Source of the DNA: an uncultured Eubacteriales bacterium
GTDB taxonomy: Bacteria > Bacillota > Clostridia > Christensenellales > CAG-917
DNA: 64,000 nucleotides
Reading direction: 5' to 3'
NCBI GenBank assembly: GCA_900548005.1
Contig: URIZ01000008.1
Location: 6,513 to 70,512, forward strand
Part shown: positions 15,133-23,578 of the stretch, in pieces
How the letters are laid out: every line of letters begins with the position of its first letter
Position numbering within the stretch: the first letter of the stretch is position 1
The notes under the pieces: model-generated
Told to the model about the DNA's origin: nothing
Seen by the model: the letters and a program-made list of their open reading frames with translations, nothing else
Database searches by the model: none
Made by a program: the position numbers and the translations under genes

Positions 15133-16274
15133 TGGCAGATAAATATGCAGTACGAAATTTAAGGCTTTGCACAAAAGACTGTCTTTGCCTTTATGTGTGC
15201 CCTACCGGCGCTACGGATACAGAAAACAGCATCATTGATCCAAATAAGTGTATCGGCTGCGGCGTATGTGCCGAGGCATGTCCTTCAGGTGCTATTTCAA
15301 TGATGCCGAAGGAATTGCCCCCGCAGCAGCCTAAAACGGATAAAGTGGTTGAGGCGCTGCGTGCTCTCGTTCAAAGCAAAGCGCAGGCCGAAAACATAGC
15401 TTCCCAGTTGCCCGATACACTTTCGAAGGCGGTAGCAAAATCGTCTCGACTTATGGCAGAAGACCTTTGCCGGGAAGCAGGCTTTATGCTTCCGCAAAGC
15501 GCCAACACAAAAGAATTTTTAGAGCAAATAAAATCCTATCCCGATATTCCGGAAGATGTGGTGGAAGCATTGCTTCATACCATAAATTTCAACGAAAATA
15601 TAAAAAATAAAGAGGTAACGAAAATGGCAAAATGGAAATGCACCGTATGCGGTTATATTCACGATGGAGATACTCCTCCCGAAACCTGCCCTGTTTGCAA
15701 ACAGCCGAAAGAAAAATTCGTAAAACTTGAGGAATCCAAGAATCCCTATGCCGGTACAAAGACCGAAAAGAACCTTTGGGAAGCATTTGCGGGCGAATCT
15801 CAGGCAAGAAACAAGTATACATACTTTGCTTCTGTTGCAAAGAAAGCAGGCTTCGAGCAAATTGCAGCACTTTTCTTGCAAACAGCCGAAAATGAAAAGG
15901 AACATGCGAAACTGTGGTTTAAGGCTCTCGGCGAGCTTGGCGACACTGCCGAAAACCTGCTCCATGCAGCGGAAGGCGAAAATGCCGAGTGGACTGATAT
16001 GTATGATCGTATGGCAAGAGAAGCAGATGAAGAAGGCTTTCACGATTTGGCTGCTCAATTCCGCGGTGTTGCCGCTATTGAGAAATCACATGAGGAAAGA
16101 TACCGTGCTCTTCTTAACAATGTTGAAACCAAATCAGTATTTGAAAAGTCCGGTGTAACAGTTTGGGAATGCCGCAATTGCGGACATATCGTTGTTGGTA
16201 CTAAGGCTCCCGAAACATGTCCTGTATGTAAGCATCCGCAGGCCTATTTTGAAGTTCGTAAAGAAAATTATTAA
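15132..16274 (+). CDS. Ferredoxin-rubredoxin-rubrerythrin fusion protein
   Basis: 380 residues. Residues 1-60 hold a ferredoxin domain with CIGCGVCAEACPSGA as one 4Fe-4S motif and an incomplete first one (CTKDCLCLYVCP). Residues 60-164 are helical and unrecognised. From Met165 follows a full rubrerythrin with an extra N-terminal rubredoxin domain (CTVCGYIHDGD, CPVC), the di-iron ferritin-like domain and a C-terminal rubredoxin (CRNCGH, CPVC). An AAAGAGGT site sits before Met165 (15624), so a free 216-residue rubrerythrin could also be made. Likely peroxide reduction with built-in electron supply. Confidence 0.85.
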   Translation: MADKYAVRNLRLCTKDCLCLYVCPTGATDTENSIIDPNKCIGCGVCAEACPSGAISMMPKELPPQQPKTDKVVEALRALVQSKAQAENIASQLPDTLSKAVAKSSRLMAEDLCREAGFMLPQSANTKEFLEQIKSYPDIPEDVVEALLHTINFNENIKNKEVTKMAKWKCTVCGYIHDGDTPPETCPVCKQPKEKFVKLEESKNPYAGTKTEKNLWEAFAGESQARNKYTYFASVAKKAGFEQIAALFLQTAENEKEHAKLWFKALGELGDTAENLLHAAEGENAEWTDMYDRMAREADEEGFHDLAAQFRGVAAIEKSHEERYRALLNNVETKSVFEKSGVTVWECRNCGHIVVGTKAPETCPVCKHPQAYFEVRKENY

Positions 16275-16286
16275 GGTGAATGAAAA

Positions 16287-16667
16287 ATGAGAGAAAAGTT
16301 TTATATTTGCCGCCATTGCGGTAACTTAATTGGTCTTATTCACGATGCGGGCGTCCCTATGATGTGTTGCGGCCAAAAGATGGAGGCGCTGGTTCCTAAC
16401 ACCACTGAAGCCACTGTCGAAAAACACTTGCCTTATATTCATAAAGAAGACGGTTCCGTTTATGTAAGAGTCGGCGAAACAACGCATCCGATGACTGAGG
16501 AGCATTATATTCAGTGGATTTACCTTGAAACGGAGAACGGAGGTCAGCGGAGAGCCTTTAAACCTGGCGATACACCGGAAGCTACCTTTTGCACCGGCGA
16601 AGATAAACCTGTTGCAGTTTATGCTTACTGCAACCTCCACGGACTTTGGAAAACTGAAATCAAGTAA
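16287..16667 (+). CDS. dfx: Desulfoferrodoxin (superoxide reductase)
   Basis: 126 residues. The N-terminal desulforedoxin Fe(SCys)4 site uses Cys8, Cys11, Cys27 and Cys28. The C-terminal neelaredoxin domain has the His ligands (HPM, HYIQW region) and the CNLHGLW Cys-His pair of the catalytic iron. It reduces superoxide to peroxide without making oxygen, and the rubrerythrins beside it remove the peroxide. Last gene of the island redox operon. Confidence 0.95.
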   Translation: MREKFYICRHCGNLIGLIHDAGVPMMCCGQKMEALVPNTTEATVEKHLPYIHKEDGSVYVRVGETTHPMTEEHYIQWIYLETENGGQRRAFKPGDTPEATFCTGEDKPVAVYAYCNLHGLWKTEIK

Positions 16668-16672
16668 AAGTA

Positions 16673-16710
16673 AAATCGCCTGCCAAAACATCTTGGCAGG
16701 CGATTTGTCA
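16673..16710 (+). terminator. Terminator of the island redox operon
   Basis: AAATCGCCTGCCAA and TTGGCAGGCGATTT form a 14-bp perfect stem with a six-base loop. The trailing T-run is short. Confidence 0.8.
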
Positions 16711-16740
16711 TATCTTTTCAATTATAAATAAGTTCAGCGT

Positions 16741-16866
16741 TTACAAGTTCATTTGCTCTATTATGGATATTAGCAACGTTCCTTCTTCGTTAAGAAATCC
16801 TAGACCGGAAATCTTGTCGTCAGAGTTGCCTCTGACTTTCTTGATTAAGTAAACAACTTTTTTCAT
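16741..16866 (-). CDS. Small orphan protein, 41 residues
   Basis: The ATG at 16866 follows GGAGGTATTCCAAAAA, a strong ribosome site. The product starts MKKVVYLIKKVRGNSDDK and ends LLISIIEQMNL, with a basic N-terminus and a hydrophobic C-terminus. Its leader is the large inverted repeat at 16881-17140. I do not recognise it; candidates are a small antimicrobial or signalling peptide, or a toxin. Confidence 0.45.
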   Translation of the reverse strand: MKKVVYLIKKVRGNSDDKISGLGFLNEEGTLLISIIEQMNL

Positions 16867-16880
16867 TTTTTGGAATACCT

Positions 16881-17140
16881 CCATATTTTATTTTGCCTTT
16901 CGGCAGGGGCAAAGTAGCACAGGTCGAAACTTATTTGATTTGTAAATAATGTTGCAATGGGCAATAGCAACTACAAACTCGTTTTGAGAGAAAAATAGTG
17001 CCGTAAAAAGAAAAGAGCCAAACTCTTTCGAGTCTGACTCAATCAGTAAACATAAAAGTTTTAAGTGCTATTTTTCGCGGTAGTTGCTATTACCGCTGAC
17101 TTGTGCTACAACAGCAACAACGAAAGGCAATGAAATATGG
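16881..17140. repeat. 260-bp imperfect inverted repeat
   Basis: The ends CCATATTTTATTTTGCC and GGCAATGAAATATGG are complementary. Further inside, CTTTCG/CGAAAG, GTAGCACAGGTC/GACTTGTGCTAC and AATAGCAACTAC/GTAGTTGCTATT also pair, so the whole can fold into one long interrupted hairpin with a GAGTCTGACTC centre. It could be a small non-autonomous element or a structured leader of the 41-residue gene. Confidence 0.65.
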
Positions 17141-17280
17141 AACAATGATATATCTTCAATTTCTTCCTAATATCGACAAGTAATTTAATGTGTAATTTTG
17201 CTTGATAAATCTAATTTCATTTGGTATCATAGCAACCGAAAAAAAGGTGTTGTTTGGCATTAGATTTTTTTGAAAACGGC

Positions 17281-17320
17281 TATAAAAATTGGTATTATTT
17301 TTGGTATTATTTTAGTTTGA
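17281..17320. repeat. Paired direct repeats near the right island end
   Basis: AATTGGTATTATTTT and TTGGTATTATTTTAG occur in tandem here. They resemble the TTGGTAATGTTTT pair near the left end (9735-9760). Placed inside both ends of the island, they look like arm-type recombinase binding sites; this is inference. No credible gene lies between 17141 and 17453. Confidence 0.45.
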
Positions 17321-17453
17321 AAATTATTTTGAAATCTAAAATTTGCCGAAAAAACGAAAGGAAATAGTCGATTTAGACGAAAAATATTGCTCAAAACGCC
17401 CAAAAATGTGCGAAAATTGCTTATTTTAATAGGATTTTGAAAATTTTTCAAAA

Positions 17454-17498
17454 CTCCTAAGCGAAAGGCCGTGGGTTCGACTCCCGCCGGGAACACCA
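17454..17498 (+). pseudogene. 3' half of host tRNA-Arg(CCT) (right attachment site)
   Basis: Starts with the core CTCCTAAG, then CGAA of the anticodon stem, variable loop AGGCC, T arm GTGGG/CCCGC with loop TTCGACT, acceptor CGGGAAC and ACCA. Joined to 9603-9634 it makes a perfect 77-base tRNA-Arg(CCT). An AGGATTTTGAAAA/TTTTCAAAACTCCT palindrome overlaps the junction. Confidence 0.9.
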
Positions 17499-17504
17499 GT
17501 CAAA

Positions 17505-17540
17505 GTGAAAATCGCACTGATGTGCGGTTTTCGCTTTTTT
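17505..17540 (+). terminator. Original terminator of the split tRNA-Arg
   Basis: GTGAAAATCGCAC, loop TGAT, GTGCGGTTTTCGC, then six T. Confidence 0.8.
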
Positions 17541-17563
17541 GTATGGCGAAAAGGAAAAACGAT

Positions 17564-18271
17564 ATGAAAAACAAAAAATTGGCGTCGAATATTGTGCTTA
17601 TGGTTATGGCGGTCATTATGCTGGTGTTGGGAGTGTACGTGCTGATGGGCGCGTCCGAGCACGCACGCAAGGGCGTGAAAACCGAAGCGGAGATTACAAG
17701 CATCGTGATCGGCAATTCGTCAAACGGCGAGACAAGCTACAAGGTCAACGTGGAGTTTTGGGTGGACGGCACAAAGTATGGCGGAGAGTTGGACACCTAC
17801 GACGCGAGCATGCGCACCGGCGGCAAAACCACGGTGTATTATATGCCCGACGATCCGAGCAAATTTCACAGTGCGCGGTTCAACTATTTGCCGGGCATAG
17901 CGTGCATAGTTGCGGCAGCGATTATGGCGATATTGTTTTTCGTGCCGCACATTGCGGTGAGAGTCAGGGAAGCCAAGATCGACAGATACACCGAAGAAGG
18001 CACGCATATTGTGGCGAGGATCATGCAGGTGAATCGCAAGAACACGCGCCTTTACAACAAGACGATCGCGGTGGTCGAGTGCATGGGCAGCGACAGGAAC
18101 GAGTATAGCCAAAAGGTGCTTTTGGACATAGGCGACGAATACGTGGTGGGTGACGACATAGACGTGTACGTCAGCGCGAAAAACCCCAAGAAGTACGTTG
18201 TGGACACCGAAGGATACCTTGAAAATCGCGCTGCGCAATTTGCGGACGCGCCGCAGGATCAAGCAAACTGA
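17564..18271 (+). CDS. DUF3592-like membrane protein
   Basis: 235 residues from the ATG at 17564, chosen because AAAAGGA lies about 8 bases before it. A membrane segment spans about 8-27 (IVLMVMAVIMLVLGVYVLM). An extracytoplasmic beta-rich part with ITSIVIGNSSNG and YYMPDDPSKFH follows, then a second membrane segment near 106-128, then a second domain of similar kind with VYVSAKNPKKYVVD. DUF3592 proteins have this arrangement; their role is unknown. The next gene starts 3 bases after the stop. Confidence 0.7.
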   Translation: MKNKKLASNIVLMVMAVIMLVLGVYVLMGASEHARKGVKTEAEITSIVIGNSSNGETSYKVNVEFWVDGTKYGGELDTYDASMRTGGKTTVYYMPDDPSKFHSARFNYLPGIACIVAAAIMAILFFVPHIAVRVREAKIDRYTEEGTHIVARIMQVNRKNTRLYNKTIAVVECMGSDRNEYSQKVLLDIGDEYVVGDDIDVYVSAKNPKKYVVDTEGYLENRAAQFADAPQDQAN

Positions 18272-18274
18272 TAT

Positions 18275-19408
18275 ATGCAAATCACAATCGAGCAACTTGA
18301 AAAACTTTGCAAGGACGAATACGTTCTTTTTGACATGCGCCCGTCAACCGACAGGGCGTACGGCTATATTCCCGATTCCGTGTCGGTGACGGAAGACGAG
18401 CTCAGAGCGTGCCCGCCGAGCGACAAGCAAAAGAAAATCGTCGTGTACTGCGCAAAAGGCATACTCAGCGTGGACGTTGTCGAGTGGCTTTGCGACAACG
18501 GGTATGAGGCGTACAGCCTCGAAGACGGCTACTTTGCGTGGCTCAGACGTCAGATGCAAAAGCAGGTGGACGACGACTTTTGCGCCAAGGTGGAGCAAAG
18601 TCTGCGCAAGAAATTCAAGACGGACATATTCGGCAAATTTATCAAAGCGATCAAGCAGTACGAGCTTATAAAAGACGGAGATTGCGTTGCGGTGTGCATA
18701 TCGGGCGGCAAAGACTCCATGCTCATGGCAAAGTGCTTTCAGGAGCTAAAACGCCACAGCAACGTGGATTTTGACGTGAAATATCTTGTCATGGACCCCG
18801 GCTATGCGCCCGAAAATCGCCGCATCATCGAAGAGAACGCGCGAAGGCTCAACGTGCCTATCACCGTGTTCGAGACGGACATTTTCGAGAGTGTGTACAA
18901 CGTGGACAAATCGCCGTGCTATCTTTGCGCAAGGATGAGAAGGGGATATTTGTACAACTTTGCAAAACAGCTCTGCTGCAACAAAATCGCGCTGGGACAC
19001 CACTATGACGACGTGATCGAAACAATCCTTATGGGCATGTTGCACGGGGCGCAAATTCAGACCATGATGCCAAAGTTGCACAGCACCAATTTTGAAGGGA
19101 TGGAGCTTATCCGTCCGCTCTATCTCGTGCGAGAAGACGATATAAAAGCGTGGCGCGACTACAACGAGTTGCACTTCATCCAATGCGCCTGCAAGTTTAC
19201 AGACACTTGCACAAGCTGCAACAACGGACAAAATCACAGCAAACGTCAAGAAACAAAAGAGCTTATCCGCGAGCTGAAAAAGAGCAATCCCGACGTTGAA
19301 AAGTGCATATTCAGGAGTGTTGAAAACGTGCATTTGGAAACGGTGATAGCCTACAAAAAGGACGGCGTCAAACACAGTTTTCTCGAAAACTATGACGATA
19401 GAGCATAA
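18275..19408 (+). CDS. Rhodanese-TtcA-type PP-loop tRNA thiolation fusion protein
   Basis: 377 residues. Residues 1-92 are a rhodanese domain with Cys59 in VVYCAKGILS. From about 115 on is an ATP-pyrophosphatase domain with the PP-loop SGGKDS (143-148), CYLC (Cys215, Cys218), GHHYDDVIET and a third Cys group CACKFTDTC. TtcA-family enzymes use a 4Fe-4S cluster held by such Cys to thiolate tRNA; the attached rhodanese could supply the sulfur. The exact modified base is not certain. Confidence 0.85.
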   Translation: MQITIEQLEKLCKDEYVLFDMRPSTDRAYGYIPDSVSVTEDELRACPPSDKQKKIVVYCAKGILSVDVVEWLCDNGYEAYSLEDGYFAWLRRQMQKQVDDDFCAKVEQSLRKKFKTDIFGKFIKAIKQYELIKDGDCVAVCISGGKDSMLMAKCFQELKRHSNVDFDVKYLVMDPGYAPENRRIIEENARRLNVPITVFETDIFESVYNVDKSPCYLCARMRRGYLYNFAKQLCCNKIALGHHYDDVIETILMGMLHGAQIQTMMPKLHSTNFEGMELIRPLYLVREDDIKAWRDYNELHFIQCACKFTDTCTSCNNGQNHSKRQETKELIRELKKSNPDVEKCIFRSVENVHLETVIAYKKDGVKHSFLENYDDRA

Positions 19409-19410
19409 CA

Positions 19411-19460
19411 AAAACGGCATTTTATCCTGACAATATATTAAGATAAAACGCCGTTTTGTG
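19411..19460 (+). terminator. Terminator of the TtcA-like gene
   Basis: AAAACGGCATTTTATC pairs with GATAAAACGCCGTTTT (one mismatch), ending in T. Confidence 0.8.
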
Positions 19461-19522
19461 CAATATAAGCAAAAATGATTTTTAATGATAAACAGATTTT
19501 GCACGCAGACGATGCGTGTTTT

Positions 19523-20422
19523 TTATTGCCTTGCGATGTCGTGGTATGCGGCGGCGATTCTTTCTATTATCTCCACGTGGTTGAAGGTCTTGTGATACAC
19601 AATGGTCGTTTCGCGCGTCATGCTCAAATTTTCTATGGGCAGAGCAACGAGCGATTTTTTTTGTAGCTCCTTCACGCACGCACCCTTTGAGAGAATGGAC
19701 ACGCCGATATCCTTTTTGACAAGGTTTTTGATTGTGGCAATGCTGTCCACTTCGATGACCACGTCAAAGTTGTCGATAGACTCGCCGATTGCTTCAAGCG
19801 AGCTTGCAAATTTCACACGAGTAGCGGACGTGGGCAAGCGCAAGATAAGGTGTTGTTTTTTCAGCTCGTTGAGAGTGATCGCTTGTTTTTGAGCAAGCGG
19901 ATTTTGGCTTGAAACCATGCAAGTGAGCATATCCGTATCGAGCACCATGAAGTTGAAGTCCGGATTGGACGGCTTTTCTTCGATAATCAACACGTCAAGC
20001 TCAAAATTTTCGAGCATAGCATAAAGATTTTTTATGGTGTCAGTAATGAAAGTTATGTTCAAGTTCTCGTATGCAAGAGCCATCTTGGACAATGCTTCGA
20101 TCATATATCCGCTCTCTTGGGTGTGGGTGATGCCGATCCTGATCTTGCGGATATTCGCCTTTGCACTTTTGATTTTGTCGCGCATCTTGTCTTGCAGCGC
20201 GTGCATGCGTTTGGCATACAAAAGTGTGATTTCTCCTTCTTGCGAGAGCGTAATTTCCCCTTTTTTGCGCAAAAAGATCTGCGTATCGAGTTCTTCTTCG
20301 AGTTTTTTTATGTGCTGTGACACGGCAGGTTGCGTCAATCCGAGCATTTCTCCCGCTTTGGTGAAATTCTTCACTTCGCACACGGCTATGAAAGTTTCCA
20401 GTTTGTCATCCAGCAAAGACAT
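19523..20422 (-). CDS. LysR family transcriptional regulator
   Basis: 299 residues. An N-terminal winged helix (1-60) has FTKAGEMLGLTQPAVSQHIKKLEEEL. A C-terminal effector-binding domain (90-295) follows. It lies head-to-head with a cation/proton antiporter gene across 140 bases, the classic LysR layout, so the antiporter is its likely target. Confidence 0.93.
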   Translation of the reverse strand: MSLLDDKLETFIAVCEVKNFTKAGEMLGLTQPAVSQHIKKLEEELDTQIFLRKKGEITLSQEGEITLLYAKRMHALQDKMRDKIKSAKANIRKIRIGITHTQESGYMIEALSKMALAYENLNITFITDTIKNLYAMLENFELDVLIIEEKPSNPDFNFMVLDTDMLTCMVSSQNPLAQKQAITLNELKKQHLILRLPTSATRVKFASSLEAIGESIDNFDVVIEVDSIATIKNLVKKDIGVSILSKGACVKELQKKSLVALPIENLSMTRETTIVYHKTFNHVEIIERIAAAYHDIARQ

Positions 20423-20564
20423 AGTGTTCTCCTATAATCGAAAATTATCAACATATAATCAACCATAATTTGACTTTATGTTAAAACAATCATAACATAG
20501 CGACGTAAAACAAACAAGAGTTCGGCGTGATTTTGTGGAAAAATTGCGCAATAGGGGATACAAA

Positions 20565-21965
20565 ATGTTGTTGCAAAACCTACCGAGCGTGGCTCAGGTT
20601 ATAGTTTCAATCGCGGTTATGTTGCTTGCGGGATATTTGATGTCGCGCGTGACGAAGATGCTCAGGCTTCCCAACGTCACCGGCTATATCGTCGCGGGCA
20701 TTCTCATAGGTCCGTACTGCTTGAAGATCATTCCCAGCGGAGTGGTGCAAGGGATGAGTTTTCTTGCCGACATCGCGCTTGCGTTTATCGCGTTCAGCAC
20801 GGGCGAATTTTTCAAACTTTCCACACTCAAAAAGAACGGCGGCAAAAACGTGGTTGTCACGATCTTCGAGGCGTTGCTTGCGTCCTTGCTCGTGTTTTTC
20901 ATCATGTATTTTGCCCTTCACATGAACCTTGCCTTCTCAATCGTTCTCGCATCGCTCGCGGCTGCGACCGCGCCCGCGTCAACAATGATGACCATACGTC
21001 AGACGGGCGCAAAGGGCGAGTTTGTGGACACGCTCTTGCAAGTGGTTGCGTTTGACGATGTGGTGGGGCTTGTTGCGTTCTCGGTGGCAATCGCGGTTGC
21101 AACGGCGTCGCTGTCGGGGCAAATCACCGCAAAGAACATCATTCTTCCCATTGTGTACAACCTTGTTGCGTTTGTGGTGGGCGGCATACTCGGCTTTATC
21201 CTGAAACTGCTCATATCCAATCGCTCGTCGGACAACCGCCTTATCATCTCGGTGGCAATCATATTCACGTTTTGCGGAATATGCACCTTTATGGACGTTT
21301 CGCCGCTTTTGGGTTGCATGGCGATGGGCACGGTGTATCGCAACACGTCCGGCGATGACAAACTCTTCAAGCAACTCAATTATTTCACGCCCCCGATCCT
21401 GCTTTTGTTCTTCGTGCGCTCGGGCGTCAACTTCAATCTCGGCGCGCTTGTTAGCACCGAGAGCATAGGCGGAATGTCCTTGCTCGTTGTGGGCATTGTG
21501 TACTTCTTCGTGCGTATCGTCGGCAAGTACAGCGGCGCGTTCCTTGGCTGTCTGATAGTCAAGAAGGACAAAAAAGTGCGCAATTGGCTTGGACTTGCGC
21601 TCATACCGCAAGCCGGTGTGGCAATCGGTCTTGCCGCGCTCGCCGCACGAACGATAGGCGGAGAAACGGGCAGCGCAATGGAAACAATCATCCTTGCTTC
21701 CAGCGTTTTGTACGAGCTTATCGGCCCTGCGTGCGCCAAGCTCTCGCTCTATCTATCCAAGTCCTATTCCAAGGACATCGACGTTGTAGTGCCTGATGAG
21801 CAAATCGCCGACGTAGCCCAAAAGAGCAACGTTGAAGTGCTCATCGACAAAATCAACGAAATCCGCAACCGCATCCCCGACACCAAGGAGAGCGAAGACG
21901 AGAAAGCATACGATGAGGCGGCAGAGGAGTTTTATATGCTGAACTCTCGCCAAAAAAGACGCTAA
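20565..21965 (+). CDS. Cation/proton antiporter, Kef/CPA2 family
   Basis: 466 residues from the ATG at 20565 with GGGGA before it; a GTG 10 codons upstream is less likely. About 12 membrane segments, starting VIVSIAVMLLAGYLMS. Conserved features are LPNVTGYIVAGILIGP, AFIAFSTGEFF, AAATAPASTMM and FDDVVGLVAF. A cytoplasmic charged tail follows from about 420. It exchanges K+ or Na+ for protons. Divergent from the LysR gene. Confidence 0.9.
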   Translation: MLLQNLPSVAQVIVSIAVMLLAGYLMSRVTKMLRLPNVTGYIVAGILIGPYCLKIIPSGVVQGMSFLADIALAFIAFSTGEFFKLSTLKKNGGKNVVVTIFEALLASLLVFFIMYFALHMNLAFSIVLASLAAATAPASTMMTIRQTGAKGEFVDTLLQVVAFDDVVGLVAFSVAIAVATASLSGQITAKNIILPIVYNLVAFVVGGILGFILKLLISNRSSDNRLIISVAIIFTFCGICTFMDVSPLLGCMAMGTVYRNTSGDDKLFKQLNYFTPPILLLFFVRSGVNFNLGALVSTESIGGMSLLVVGIVYFFVRIVGKYSGAFLGCLIVKKDKKVRNWLGLALIPQAGVAIGLAALAARTIGGETGSAMETIILASSVLYELIGPACAKLSLYLSKSYSKDIDVVVPDEQIADVAQKSNVEVLIDKINEIRNRIPDTKESEDEKAYDEAAEEFYMLNSRQKRR

Positions 21966-22075
21966 ACGGCGAATAACTTCGTCAGCGGCTTTTCCCTAAA
22001 CAGTCACGTACGGCAAGTACGCTCCTGTCTATGTCAAAGTCCCTTCCTTGTTCTTCATCCGTTTATCGCCTTTTT
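21962..22075 (+). repeat. Structured 3'-end repeat, copy 2 (after the antiporter)
   Basis: The outer stem TAAACGG/CCGTTTA includes the antiporter stop codon. GCGAATAACTTCGTCA, the CACGTAC...GTAC hairpin, CTTGTTCTTCATC and a final T-run are all present. Confidence 0.75.
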
Positions 22076-22090
22076 AACAGGGGACAACGG

Positions 22091-22140
22091 AGCTAAACAG
22101 GCGAATAACTGCGTCAGCGGCTTTGAACAAAAGCCGTCAT
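22091..22140 (+). repeat. Structured 3'-end repeat, partial copy
   Basis: AGCTAAACAGGCGAATAAC, TGCGTCAGC and a GGCTTT/AAAGCC hairpin are present. The 3' part of the element is missing. Confidence 0.55.
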
Positions 22141-22279
22141 CGCGGCAACGGCATCGCTTGCTTGCAAGCAACGCCGAGAGCCGCATTAGGCTTGTTGTTC
22201 TGCTAACCGCGCCGAAAATCTTTGACAGTTCACGCACGGACAAAACTCCTGCCACAATTTCGCAAGATTGTCGGCTTGG

Positions 22280-22560
22280 TGATTTCGATTGGGTGGGACA
22301 CCCACACCCGATTTGGAAGAATCAACAATTATCAAATTATCCGTGTCATTCTGAGCGTAGTCGAAGAATCTAGCGTAGCGAAAAATATTCGCCTTACGGC
22401 TGGATGTTTCGGCAGGCTCAACATGACATATAGGGTGGGACACCCACACCCGATTGGAAAGTATCGGTAAAATTAAAAATTCTCCGTGTCATTCTGAGCG
22501 TAGTCGAAGAATCTCGTGGAAACGAAACGTCACTAAATGCACATCGAGAACTTGTACCCA
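22280..22560 (+). repeat. Duplicated intergenic repeat segments
   Basis: GGTGGGACACCCACACCCGAT followed by TGTCATTCTGAGCGTAG and TCGAAGAATCT occurs twice, starting at 22291 and 22433. The second copy continues into CTCGTGGAAACGAAA, also found in the longer repeats at 30826 and 56672. No gene is seen between 21966 and 22669. Confidence 0.6.
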
Positions 22561-22669
22561 CACCCGATGTTATGTCGGTGTGCGTATAAAACAAAAACAG
22601 TAAAAACAACCAACACGTATAGAAATATACGGATATACAAACAATCAAACAAAGATAGGAGATTATGTT

Positions 22670-23377
22670 ATGGACTATATTGATCCGCTTGCAAAGGTTA
22701 TGGGTGAATGGTCGTGGAACGTCACGGTCTATTCGATATTGCTTAGGGTGGTTGTGCCGCTTTTGTTCGCGTTTTACGTGGGCAGCGAGCGTTCCACAAA
22801 AGGTCACACCGCAGGGCTGAAAACGTTCATATTGTTGTCGCTTGCGTCCACTGCGTGCATGATTATAGACAGATCGCTTTCGCTGAAAGTGCCGATGTGC
22901 TCGATCGGCGCGCTTATCGGCACGGCGATGCTCAGCGGCAATTCCATTTTGTTCAGCGCAAAGAACCAAATCAAAGGACTCACCACGTCGGCGTGGCTTT
23001 GGACGTGCTCGATATTCGGCTTGCTTTTCGGCGCAGGGCTTTACACGTGCGCTCTTATTCTTGCGGCGGTGTACGTTGTCATTCTACAAGCGTTCCCCAC
23101 GATCGAGAAGAAACTCAAACAGCGTTCCGACCACTTTGAGTTGCATTTGGAGCTTAAATCACGCAACGATTTGCCGCAATTTATGACCACGCTCAGAGAG
23201 CTTGGTATGCGCATAGACGATGTGGAAATGAACTCGGCATTCATCAATTCGGGGCTTAGCGTGTACTCGCTCAAGCTGACAATCGAGAGCAAAGAACTCA
23301 AAAAATACAAAACCCACGATGAGATAATCGAGGCACTTCGCAGCATCGACTATATACATTACGTGGAAGAAAAATAA
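22670..23377 (+). CDS. MgtC/SapB family membrane protein
   Basis: 235 residues. Four to five membrane segments in residues 15-140 with the family motif GSERSTKGHTAGLKTF (GxER...AGLRTH). A soluble C-terminal domain (150-235), probably ACT-like, follows. Members bind or modulate Mg2+ and P-type transporters, but the exact role here is unknown. A TAGGAG ribosome site lies 9 bases before the ATG. Confidence 0.85.
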   Translation: MDYIDPLAKVMGEWSWNVTVYSILLRVVVPLLFAFYVGSERSTKGHTAGLKTFILLSLASTACMIIDRSLSLKVPMCSIGALIGTAMLSGNSILFSAKNQIKGLTTSAWLWTCSIFGLLFGAGLYTCALILAAVYVVILQAFPTIEKKLKQRSDHFELHLELKSRNDLPQFMTTLRELGMRIDDVEMNSAFINSGLSVYSLKLTIESKELKKYKTHDEIIEALRSIDYIHYVEEK

Positions 23378-23410
23378 CATCGTACAATAAGGGCGAAAGG
23401 GCGGGAGCAG

Positions 23411-23449
23411 GAGTCGCTTTGCATGCAAATGCAAGGCGACTTTGCTTTT
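23411..23449 (+). terminator. Terminator of the mgtC-like gene
   Basis: GAGTCGCTTTGCAT and ATGCAAGGCGACTT form a stem with one bulge, then GCTTTT. Confidence 0.7.
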
Positions 23450-23578
23450 ATGTGAGTGGTTGCCGTTTTGCATTTTGGGTTTTGATATTGAAAAGCGGAA
23501 AAGGTAAAAAATAAAACTTTTGCACAAACAAAAGTTTTATCGTATCATTTTTATGTTTTAAGTTGCGATTTTGCGATT

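Larger units (their letters stand above)
9635..17461 (+). mobile_element. tRNA-Arg(CCT)-integrated redox-stress genomic island (7.8 kb)
   Basis: Bounded by the two CTCCTAAG cores in the split tRNA gene. It carries, in order: a replacement tRNA-Arg(CCT), an excisionase-like gene, trx, rhodanese, CoA-disulfide reductase, a Crp/Fnr regulator, DUF134/NifX, rubredoxin and ferredoxin-rubrerythrin fusions, desulfoferrodoxin, a small orphan frame and a 260-bp inverted repeat. Base composition and codon choice are visibly different (more AT, more GAT/AAA/ATT) from flanking genes. No integrase gene is present, so it is either a remnant or mobilised in trans. Paired TTGGTAATG-type repeats lie near the left end, and paired TTGGTATTA-type repeats near the right end. 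Confidence 0.85.
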
